Positions 42,261 through 49,447 of a stretch of DNA of 58,548 nt are shown one piece after another (positions within the stretch are counted from its first letter, which is position 1; each line of letters starts with the position of its first letter). The stretch is from an uncultured Bacteroidota bacterium. Its GTDB lineage: Bacteria; Bacteroidota; Bacteroidia; Chitinophagales; Chitinophagaceae. The notes beneath the pieces were generated by a model, which was not told where the DNA came from, did no database searches, and worked only from the letters and a program-made list of their open reading frames with translations. Location of the stretch: positions 1 to 58,548 of the forward strand of contig CAMLGR010000007.1 of NCBI GenBank assembly GCA_946479615.1. The letters run 5' to 3'. Position numbers and translations under genes: made by a program.

Positions 42261-42740
42261 ATGGAACTGTTCGTAAAAAAAAAGCTGGAAAAAATAGGCG
42301 CCCGTTTATTAAAGAAGAAACAAACCATAGCCGTGGCTGAAAGCGTAACATCCGGGCTGTTGCAGTTTGCTTTTTCTACCGTACCCGATGCAACGGGTTT
42401 TTTCCAGGGCGGGCTTACCGCTTATAACGTGGCGCAAAAATTCAAACACCTGCAGGTAGAACCCTTACATGCACTGCAAGTAAATTGTGTTTCGCCGAAA
42501 GTATCGGCTGAAATGGCGCTGCATATCTGCCGTCAATATTCCAGTGATTGGGGAATTGGCATTACAGGATACGCTTCACCGGTACCGGAATCAGGAAATA
42601 AAATATTTGCTTACTATGCGATCACCTATCGCGGGAAAATAAAAGAAGCGGGTAAAATAATACCCCGCAAAGCCGATCCACCAGAAATACAGGTGAAATA
42701 TGCCCAGGTAGTTCTCGACAAATTAGCCACCTGGCTTTAA
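42261..42740 (+). CDS. Short CinA-family protein (nicotinamide-nucleotide amidase type)
   Basis: A 159-residue protein from ATG 42261 (MELFVKKKLEKIGARLL). It is the stand-alone C-terminal CinA domain, as in E. coli PncC: AVAESVTSGLLQFAFSTVPDATGFF, FQGGLTAYNVAQK, and WGIGITGYASP. The usual AESCTGG is AESVTSG here, with the nucleophile-type Ser kept. It likely removes the amide of nicotinamide mononucleotide in NAD recycling, but the changed motif leaves some doubt. The start is 111 bp from the divergent DUF892 start. Confidence 0.82.
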   Translation: MELFVKKKLEKIGARLLKKKQTIAVAESVTSGLLQFAFSTVPDATGFFQGGLTAYNVAQKFKHLQVEPLHALQVNCVSPKVSAEMALHICRQYSSDWGIGITGYASPVPESGNKIFAYYAITYRGKIKEAGKIIPRKADPPEIQVKYAQVVLDKLATWL

Positions 42741-43378
42741 ACGTCCCTGGCTTTCTTCTCATATTCAGGGAAAAACCAATGATCAGAAGGTTCACGATAA
42801 AGGAAAAAGATTTGTAATAATGATCGGGTAATTCTTTTTTGCAACTCCATGCCATGCCCATTACCCAGGGAAGGGCCCCGGCCCCGGAACATCGATGCGG
42901 ATATAATCGTCCCGTCGTACCCTGTTTACTTCTTCTCCAGCTGCATCCATTACATCAAACGGGCAGTCGCTCATCCACCCGGTTCATGCCAACACTCCGG
43001 ATACAACCATTGCTGACGCGCAAGTACAAAAAGTTCCCTTAATATTTCCGGCAGTCACACTGAATTCAAGATCATTATTCTTTCTTTTTTTGGAGGTGCC
43101 ATACCTATTGATTTTCATGTATCATACTGCGAGAGTTGTTCTTCTGCCCCAAAAATTATCTACCAATTATCAGCCCCACATATCCTGTCTGTTATCCAGG
43201 AATCATACTATTTACTACCAGCAATTTTTTCTTCAGCCTTCATTTTCTTACATATCCCATCGCACATCCACCGATACAATGCAAATCCTTGTTTAACCGG
43301 ATAGATCGACAGGTAAAGCGGCATGATATTAAATATATAATATACTGTTCCATTCTTCACCTATAAATCATCATCAAC
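42741..43378. other. 638-bp spacer before the catalase, with a gene remnant
   Basis: Apart from the short minus-strand remnant at 42861-42974, no gene, repeat or terminator was recognised. The last 250 bp are AT-rich and pyrimidine-rich and must contain the catalase promoter, but no full TTTG-N19-TAnnTTTG was found. Confidence 0.5.
42861..42974 (-). pseudogene. 37-residue remnant of an unidentified gene
   Basis: ATG 42974 gives MSDCPFDVMDAAGEEVNRVR then RDDYIRIDVPGPGP and a stop. The composition and the YIRIDVPGPG turn look like the start of a real protein family, I think an uncharacterised one seen in Bacteroidota, but the frame stops early. Protein-like sequence continues past the stop in other frames (YREPSDHWFFPEYEKK). 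This suggests a frameshifted, decayed gene. Confidence 0.4.
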
Positions 43379-45580
43379 ATGGCCGCAAAAAAAAGCAGGA
43401 AACCCGCTGTTAAAAAAATGCCTACAGAAGTGGTTAAAAATGAAAAAATAACTAGTCTCGCTCCCCATACTGAAATAAGTACCGATAGCTTGATGACTAC
43501 CAATCATGGAGTGAAAATAAATGATGATCAGAATTCATTAAAGGCCGGGAACAGGGGCGCTACCCTGATGGAGGACTTTATTTTCCGGGAAAAAATGACG
43601 CATTTCGATCATGAACGTATCCCCGAACGGGTGGTGCATGCAAGAGGAAGCGCCGCACACGGTGTTTTTAAAGTATATGAATCTATGCGTTCCTTTACCA
43701 AAGCAAACTTTCTGCTCGATCCTTCCGTAGAAACGCCTGTGTTTGTACGCTTTTCTACCGTAGCGGGCTCAAGAGGATCGACCGACCTCGCAAGAGATGT
43801 GAGAGGATTTGCCGTTAAATTTTATACACAGGAGGGAAATTTTGACCTTGTAGGAAATAATATGCCCGTTTTCTTTATACAGGATGCGATAAAATTTCCT
43901 GATCTTGTTCATGCAGTCAAACCTGAACCGCATAACGAAATACCACAGGCCGCTTCTGCACATGATACATTCTGGGACTTTATTTCGTTGATGCCTGAAT
44001 CGGCGCATATGATTATGTGGCTGATGAGCGATCGCGCCATACCCCGCAGTTATCGCATGATGGAAGGATTTGGCGTTCATACATTCCGTTTAATCAATGA
44101 AGAAGGTGAAGCCAGTTTTGTAAAGTTTCATTGGAAACCTTTATTAGGTGTTCATTCAGTGGCCTGGGATGAAGCGCAGAAAATCTCCGGCAAGGATCCT
44201 GATTTTCATCGCCGCGATCTTTGGGAAGCGATTGACAATGGCGTATTTCCTGAATGGGAATTAGGTGTACAGATCGTTCCTGAAGAAGACGAACATACAT
44301 TTGAATTTGACCTGCTCGATCCAACCAAATTGATACCGGAGGAACTGGTTCCCGTACAACGCATTGGCAAGATGACACTCAACCGCAACCCTGATAATTT
44401 CTTTGCAGAGACAGAACAGGTAGCTTTTCATATCGGGCATATTGTGCCAGGTATCGATTTCACCAATGATCCTTTATTGCAAGGCAGATTATTCTCCTAT
44501 ACCGACACACAACTGATCCGGCTAGGCGGACCTAATTTTCATGAGATCCCGATCAATCGTCCTGTAGTGGATGTACATAACAATCAACGCGACGGGCACA
44601 TGCGCCAGCAAATCAATAAAGGCAGAACCAGCTATCATCCCAACTCACTGGGTGGTGGCTGCCCGTTCCAGGCAAAAATGACGGAAGGCGGATTTACTTC
44701 GCATATAGAAAAGATCGATTCACGAAAAATAAGAGAACGAAGTAAAAGTTTTTTCGATCATTTCAGCCAGGCGCGCTTGTTTTTTAACAGTCAGTCAGAT
44801 CCCGAAAAAGCACATATCGTCGACGCTTTTTCATTTGAATTAGGCAAAGTGGCAACAGAAGCGATAAGACAAAGAATGCTCGGCATTTTATTCAAAATTG
44901 ATAAGGGATTGGCAGCACAGGTGGCCTATAATCTGGGACTATCCGTTCCTCAGAATCCCGGCCAGTTGAATTTCAGTATTCCGGCTGATGGTAATCCGGC
45001 CGATTTTGAACCGGCTCCTGCTAAAGAATATCTTAATAAATCTGAAGCATTGAGTATGGAGCATACAGTAAAGGATTCTATAGTTACAAGACAAATAGCG
45101 ATACTGGCAGCGGATGGAGTTGATGGTAATGCGCTTGGCACCATGCAGCAGGCGTTACTCAATGAAGGAGCAAGAGTGGATATTATTGCTCCGCGCCTGG
45201 GCCATATCAGTGGAGAAAATAATATTGATATTAAAGTGAATCAAAGCTTTCTTACGGCCGCTTCGGTAATGTATGATGCTGTGTATATACCGGGTGGCAC
45301 TAATAGCGTAGCTACGCTGGCCGGTGATCCTGATGCAGTGCATTTCCTGAATGAAACTTTCCGTCATTGTAAAGCCATCGCTGCAGATACAAGTGCGCTG
45401 CAGGTATTGGAACCTACCTATTTCTATAAAAAAATTCCAACAGATAATAATGATGACACTGTAATGATGGAAGGAATTATAATCAGCGACGATATACATA
45501 CCCTGCCGGTTCAGTTCATCAATGCGATTAAACAACACCGGTTTTGGGAAAGAGAGAAGCCGAGAAAAGTGCCGGCGTAG
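43379..45580 (+). CDS. katE: Large-subunit catalase (HPII type) with C-terminal DJ-1-like domain
   Basis: A 733-residue heme catalase that splits hydrogen peroxide. A basic N-terminal extension (AAKKSRKPAVKKMP) comes first. The catalytic His87 is in RVVHARGSAAHGVF, the active-site Asn160 in VGNNMPVFF, and the heme-ligand Tyr374 in RLFSYTDTQ. After about residue 570 a flavodoxin-like/DJ-1-type domain follows (IAILAADGVDGNALGTMQQALL ... VYIPGGTNS), as in E. coli KatE and other clade 2 catalases. All residues are in place and the length is normal. It stands among stress genes and ends 40 bp before dispersed element copy 3. Confidence 0.95.
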   Translation: MAAKKSRKPAVKKMPTEVVKNEKITSLAPHTEISTDSLMTTNHGVKINDDQNSLKAGNRGATLMEDFIFREKMTHFDHERIPERVVHARGSAAHGVFKVYESMRSFTKANFLLDPSVETPVFVRFSTVAGSRGSTDLARDVRGFAVKFYTQEGNFDLVGNNMPVFFIQDAIKFPDLVHAVKPEPHNEIPQAASAHDTFWDFISLMPESAHMIMWLMSDRAIPRSYRMMEGFGVHTFRLINEEGEASFVKFHWKPLLGVHSVAWDEAQKISGKDPDFHRRDLWEAIDNGVFPEWELGVQIVPEEDEHTFEFDLLDPTKLIPEELVPVQRIGKMTLNRNPDNFFAETEQVAFHIGHIVPGIDFTNDPLLQGRLFSYTDTQLIRLGGPNFHEIPINRPVVDVHNNQRDGHMRQQINKGRTSYHPNSLGGGCPFQAKMTEGGFTSHIEKIDSRKIRERSKSFFDHFSQARLFFNSQSDPEKAHIVDAFSFELGKVATEAIRQRMLGILFKIDKGLAAQVAYNLGLSVPQNPGQLNFSIPADGNPADFEPAPAKEYLNKSEALSMEHTVKDSIVTRQIAILAADGVDGNALGTMQQALLNEGARVDIIAPRLGHISGENNIDIKVNQSFLTAASVMYDAVYIPGGTNSVATLAGDPDAVHFLNETFRHCKAIAADTSALQVLEPTYFYKKIPTDNNDDTVMMEGIIISDDIHTLPVQFINAIKQHRFWEREKPRKVPA

Positions 45581-45620
45581 TGAGGTTAGGTGTTAAGTGT
45601 GGGATTTTAAATTTTAGGTG

Positions 45621-45709
45621 TTAGGTGTGTTACATCTTTATATTCAGTAGCAATCTTTTTGTATTACAAATTTCAATAAATATCTTTGCGGATTTCTTTA
45701 ACACCTAAC
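45621..45709 (+). repeat. Promoter-bearing 89-bp dispersed element, copy 3
   Basis: TTAGGTGTGTTACATCTTT at the left, CAGTAGCAATCTTTTTGTA inside, and TTTAACACCTAAC at the right, 41 bp past the catalase stop. Two more AGGTGTTA words precede it (45588-45620). Confidence 0.85.
45658..45688 (+). promoter_or_regulatory. Promoter inside dispersed element copy 3
   Basis: TTTG (45658-45661), 19 nt, TATCTTTG (45681-45688), identical in form to copies 1 and 2. It points into the 3' end of the convergent BON-domain gene. Confidence 0.6.
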
Positions 45710-45717
45710 ATTCATTC

Positions 45718-46002
45718 TCATTGCTGACTTCTCTGCGGCTCCGCAATGTGCAGTTTATCATCCACACTAACCACTCCTTCAGTTGATTTAGCAGCCTCGA
45801 GTGTTGCCTTCCAACTGGCTGAATCCTTTACAAGACCCGCCAGGAATACAACGCCATTTCGGACACTGACCGTAATATCCGGTGCGCTGGGGTGAATGTT
45901 GACCGATACATCTGTTTCTATATCCCTGTCACTCCGGTGGGAGCAGGACATTAAACAAACAGAAGCAATCAATAGTAATGAGGAGATTATTTTTACAGGC
46001 AT
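45718..46002 (-). CDS. BON-domain lipoprotein
   Basis: About 94 residues from ATG 46002 (MPVKIISSLLLIASVCLMSC), where a lipoprotein signal ends at Cys20. The single BON domain (about 27-90) has IETDVSVNIHPSAPDITVSVRNGVVFLAG and ends VVSVDDKLHI. BON proteins bind membranes and are often induced by osmotic stress (OsmY-like). The gene converges on the catalase gene with dispersed element copy 3 in between. Confidence 0.82.
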   Translation of the reverse strand: MPVKIISSLLLIASVCLMSCSHRSDRDIETDVSVNIHPSAPDITVSVRNGVVFLAGLVKDSASWKATLEAAKSTEGVVSVDDKLHIAEPQRSQQ

Positions 46003-46131
46003 AGCCAGGGTTTTACCAGTTGAAAACGCTGTTCCGGTCAATAAAATAATTTATTCCCGGAGCATTTATCTGGCATTAAGTTAGTAAATTAGTCGTCCCG
46101 TTTGAAAAGATAATTTGCCGCCTCTGATACA

Positions 46132-46950
46132 ATGAATATCGTTCATACAACAGGAAAATTGCCATTCACAACTGGTCAAAAAATGTCTGCTACGCTGCGA
46201 ATAGCAGTCGCTATGTGTTTTATAGGGCATGGCGCTTTTGGCATCATAACCAAACCGGTTTGGTGTAACTATTTCGCAGTATTTGGGATTGGCAAAACGA
46301 TGTCTTACCAGTTGATGCCTTTAGTAGGCGGTTTCGATATCCTGCTGGGATTATTCATGTTGCTCTATCCCTTGCGCATCATTCCTGCATGGCTCGTTAT
46401 ATGGGGGTTGGTGACTGCCCTGCTAAGACCTTTATCAGGAGAACATTTTGCAGAATTTATCGAACGGGCCGGCAATTATGCCGCTCCATTAGCATTGCTT
46501 TTATTAACAGGTATGCCGAAGACGGCCAAACAATGGTTTACAAAAATAGATACTGATCCCCGGTTATCGATGCAAACAGCCAACCGGTTGAATATCTGTC
46601 TGCGCGTCGCCGGCTTTATGCTCTTTCTTGGGCATGGATGGTTGAATCTTGTTGGTAAAAAGGGATTATTATTACAATATTCTTCTCTTGGATTCAATGA
46701 TCCGTCGCAGATCGCTACTATAATTGGCAGTATCGAAATACTGGCTGCCTTCGTTATATTGATAAAACCATTCCGCGAGCTTCTGCTTGTTCTCTTTGTA
46801 TGGAAAATGCTCAGCGAAACTTTCTATGCAAGCTATCCTGTTTTTGAATGGATCGAACGCGGTGGAAGTTATGGAGTGCTGTTGGCGCTTTACTTCTTTA
46901 CACAAAAAAATTCCTTATCACGGGTGACGCAGCTGAAGCCTGCTGCCTGA
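46132..46950 (+). CDS. Membrane protein made of two DoxX-like halves
   Basis: A 272-residue protein with about eight hydrophobic segments in two similar halves. Half one (about 22-125) starts LRIAVAMCFIGHGAFGI and ends EFIERAGNYAAPLALLLL. Half two (about 155-260) starts LRVAGFMLFLGHGWLNL and ends EWIERGGSYGVLLALYFF. The repeated landmarks (F-x-GHG, GxxxILxxFxxL, E-x-I-E-R-x-G-x-Y) show an internal gene duplication. Each half resembles a four-helix DoxX-like unit, though I cannot be sure of the family. It has no clear operon partner and is followed by the palindrome array. Confidence 0.75.
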   Translation: MNIVHTTGKLPFTTGQKMSATLRIAVAMCFIGHGAFGIITKPVWCNYFAVFGIGKTMSYQLMPLVGGFDILLGLFMLLYPLRIIPAWLVIWGLVTALLRPLSGEHFAEFIERAGNYAAPLALLLLTGMPKTAKQWFTKIDTDPRLSMQTANRLNICLRVAGFMLFLGHGWLNLVGKKGLLLQYSSLGFNDPSQIATIIGSIEILAAFVILIKPFRELLLVLFVWKMLSETFYASYPVFEWIERGGSYGVLLALYFFTQKNSLSRVTQLKPAA

Positions 46951-46973
46951 TTGATATATCGAAAATACTGATA

Positions 46974-47329
46974 CATCGGGGTCGCTTCGCAGACCCCGAT
47001 AAAGATTCACTACAATAGTAAGAGGCTTTCATTCATTCAATATCCGGCAGGTGTCTCATCGAGGTCTGCGAAGCGACCCCGATAAAGATTCACTACAATA
47101 GTAAGAGGCTTTCATTCATTCGATATTCAGCAGGTCCCATCGGGGTCTGTGAAGAGACACCGATAAGGATTCACTACAATAGTAAGAGGCTTTCATTTAT
47201 TCATATCCAGCAGGCTTTCCATCGGGGTCTGCGAAGCGATCCTGATGAAGATTCGCTACAACAGTGAGAGGCTTTCATTTATTCATATCCAGCAGGCGTC
47301 CCATCGGGGTCTGCGAAGCGACCCCGATG
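46974..47329. repeat. Five-unit tandem array of the REP-like palindrome
   Basis: Palindromes at 46974-47000, 47057-47083, 47138-47164, 47220-47247 and 47302-47329 are spaced 83, 81, 82 and 82 bp. The spacer is conserved too (ATTCACTACAATAGTAAGAG then GCTTTCATT and a CAGCAGG word), so the repeat unit is about 82 bp. The first palindrome has the loop GCTTCGCA; the other four have TGCGAAGC or close variants (the third reads TGTGAAGA), the opposite orientation. The array lies between the duplicated membrane gene and tRNA-Ser. Confidence 0.88.
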
Positions 47330-47420
47330 TACCCAGGATCATTGCATTTCCTTTATTCCATTTGCAACTGTTGACACTATTTTTCAAATTGAATCCGGTC
47401 CGGTTCCAGGAAATAAAAAA

Positions 47421-47450
47421 ACCTGATAATTTGTTAATTATCAGGTTTTT
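47421..47450 (-). terminator. Terminator after tRNA-Ser
   Basis: ACCTGATAATT, TGTT loop, AATTATCAGGT with 11-bp perfect arms and T runs on both strands (minus-strand TTTTTTATTT). It lies just past the 3' end of the minus-strand tRNA. Confidence 0.8.
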
Positions 47451-47451
47451 G

Positions 47452-47536
47452 CGGAGAGAGAGGGATTCGAACCCCCGGACCTGTTACAGTCAACGGTTTT
47501 CAAGACCGCCGCATTCGACCGCTCTGCCATCTCTCC
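47452..47536 (-). tRNA. tRNA-Ser (anticodon UGA)
   Basis: On the minus strand the gene begins GGAGAGATGGCAGAGCGG and ends TCTCTCC plus discriminator G. The acceptor stem is GGAGAGA/TCTCTCC. The anticodon stem GCGGT/ACCGT encloses CTTGAAA, giving anticodon TGA. There is a long variable arm, as in class II serine tRNAs, and a T loop TTCGAAT. CCA is not encoded. Confidence 0.95.
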
Positions 47537-47674
47537 GCGGCAAAAATAGGTGTAGGGAGTTATATAGCAAAATCAAAATGAACGTATTAAGCCTTACACA
47601 AATCATGTTGATCGGGATAGCAACTGCTCCCGGAAATGAAAGATTTCTTCCATAATTGCAGCCTGTTAAAAACA

Positions 47675-47702
47675 AAACCCGCAAAAATTAATTTACGGGT
47701 TT
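47675..47702 (-). terminator. Terminator of the alpha-glucan utilisation operon
   Basis: AAACCCG and CGGGTTT pair around an AT-rich 14-nt loop, with TTTTGTTTTT following on the minus strand, about 67 bp past the last GH13 stop. Confidence 0.7.
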
Positions 47703-47768
47703 CTGATTCCGGAACTATCCGGAATACCGGTTCTAAACACCTACACTTCACACGATTTATTGTATTGC

Positions 47769-49424
47769 TTATTCCAGCTTAAAGATGGCCGCAGAAACAG
47801 CCGGCAGCTTTATCACATCTGCATCTTTACCTGCTGTATACTTACTGCTGGCACCAGTTCCAAACGTATACGTTGCTTTCGCACTATGCTGTGAACCGAT
47901 CTTTGCTTCTACCGCTTTGGCAGATGGATTCACGGCGATAACATATTTTTCGCCGCCACCCTGCCTCAGGTAGACCATCGGGTAAGCCCGGGCGGTATCG
48001 CTCAGCAAAGTCCATTCACCATCATTACCAAGAGCAGCTGAAGAAGAACGCAACTTAAGCAGCGCCCGCACATAGTTTAATTGCGATTTGGGATCCTTAT
48101 CCTGTTTCGATACCGTAGGACGATTCGCATCGGGATCGATAGGAAGATAAATTTTATTGGCCGCCGCTGTGGAGAACCCTGCATTCGGACTATCATCCCA
48201 TTGCATTGGCGTACGGCTACCCGAACGGTTGCGGCTGCCCTCAACTTCCGGTTCATTGGAAATATATCTCATACCTATCTCATCACCATAATACAGGAAT
48301 GGTGCCCCCGGTTGCGTCAGCACAAATGTCAAAAGCACTTCCAGGTCTGCAATATCCTTCCGGTCGTCGTTCGCCATTCTCGGTGCATCATGACTTCCCG
48401 TTGGCAGTGAAGCATATCCTTTATTCAATGTGCCATCATACTGATCTTTATAATACAGGTACCAATCCGCAGCGCTTCCCTCTCCTTTCTTATCGAAATA
48501 TATTTTAGCATCCGTTTTTCTTCCTCTTTCGTAGGCAGAACTAAGTCTTCCCGGTCGCAGAAAATCCATATCGAAACCAGCAGCGATAGCTTGTTTGGGA
48601 TTGTGCCATTCAGCTATCAATACACCTTCGGGAAATTTTTTATCGAACCAGCCATTCAAATCCCTCCAGAGTGCACTGGTCGCTTTCTTATCAGGATCAT
48701 TTTTGATAAGGCTCGATGCCAGGTCAACACGAAAACCATCTACACCTTTCTCCAGCCAGAACGTAATGATGTTTTGTAATTCACGACGAACCGCCATAGG
48801 ACCAGGTGCTGTTACGGGTTGCTCCCAGGGACGATCGGGATCCGGATTGGCATACCCATAATTCAATGCAGGTTGCTCATCATAATAATTCTTGATATAA
48901 TATTTCGCTCTTGGCGCATTGGCCTGCACCCATTTTGCAGAATCCTGCGGAGACAGATCTTTCGGTTTTGCAGGAGCCCAGATATAATAATTACTGTACT
49001 GCAAATTCGGGTCGGCTTCCATCGATTGTTTAAACCATATACTTTGATTGGAAGAATGACCCGCCACCAAATCAAGCACCAGGTGCATTCCTCTGCGATG
49101 CATTTCCTTTGCCAGGTTCACCAGGTCTGTATTGGTGCCGAAGCGGGGATCTACCTCATAAAAATCAATCACATCATATCCTCCATCCTTGAATCCCGAT
49201 TTGAAAACAGGATTCAACCAAAGACTGTTTATCCCGAGTGATTGAACATAATCAAGACGGGATTGAATTCCTTTCAGATCGCCAAACCCATCCCCATCAC
49301 TATCCTGGAAAGAAGATGGATACACCTGGTAAAAGATAGCCGCTTTGCTCCAGGCCGGTGATCTTTGTGCAGATACCCAGAAACAGGCGACAGAACCTAC
49401 TATTAACAATACTATTTTTTTCAT
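47769..49424 (-). CDS. Secreted GH13 alpha-glucosidase/alpha-amylase, active form
   Basis: A 551-residue exported enzyme with a signal peptide (MKKIVLLIVGSVACFWVSAQ). GH13 regions: I DLVAGHSSN, II GFRVDLASS with nucleophile Asp234, III IAEWHNP with acid/base Glu272, IV GSHDAPR with Asp346. The catalytic triad is complete. FYQVYPSSFQDSDGDGFGDL and the C-terminal domain match oligo-1,6-glucosidase, alpha-glucosidase and trehalose synthase-like members, so it probably acts on short malto- or isomalto-oligosaccharides in the periplasm. It is the last gene of the susCD operon, 23 bp after a close paralogue that has lost two of the three catalytic residues. Confidence 0.9.
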   Translation of the reverse strand: MKKIVLLIVGSVACFWVSAQRSPAWSKAAIFYQVYPSSFQDSDGDGFGDLKGIQSRLDYVQSLGINSLWLNPVFKSGFKDGGYDVIDFYEVDPRFGTNTDLVNLAKEMHRRGMHLVLDLVAGHSSNQSIWFKQSMEADPNLQYSNYYIWAPAKPKDLSPQDSAKWVQANAPRAKYYIKNYYDEQPALNYGYANPDPDRPWEQPVTAPGPMAVRRELQNIITFWLEKGVDGFRVDLASSLIKNDPDKKATSALWRDLNGWFDKKFPEGVLIAEWHNPKQAIAAGFDMDFLRPGRLSSAYERGRKTDAKIYFDKKGEGSAADWYLYYKDQYDGTLNKGYASLPTGSHDAPRMANDDRKDIADLEVLLTFVLTQPGAPFLYYGDEIGMRYISNEPEVEGSRNRSGSRTPMQWDDSPNAGFSTAAANKIYLPIDPDANRPTVSKQDKDPKSQLNYVRALLKLRSSSAALGNDGEWTLLSDTARAYPMVYLRQGGGEKYVIAVNPSAKAVEAKIGSQHSAKATYTFGTGASSKYTAGKDADVIKLPAVSAAIFKLE

Positions 49425-49447
49425 GGCAGTTATTTATCTGTATTTTT

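Noticed and set aside
46951..47536. tRNA-Ser as an integration site for a genomic island
   Set aside because: No integrase gene and no repeated tRNA 3' end were seen on either side within the window.
47245..47655. 136-codon plus-strand frame across the array and the tRNA gene
   Set aside because: It translates the palindrome and the antisense of tRNA-Ser ([12 protein letters not shown] is the familiar false product of reverse-strand tRNA), so it is not a gene.
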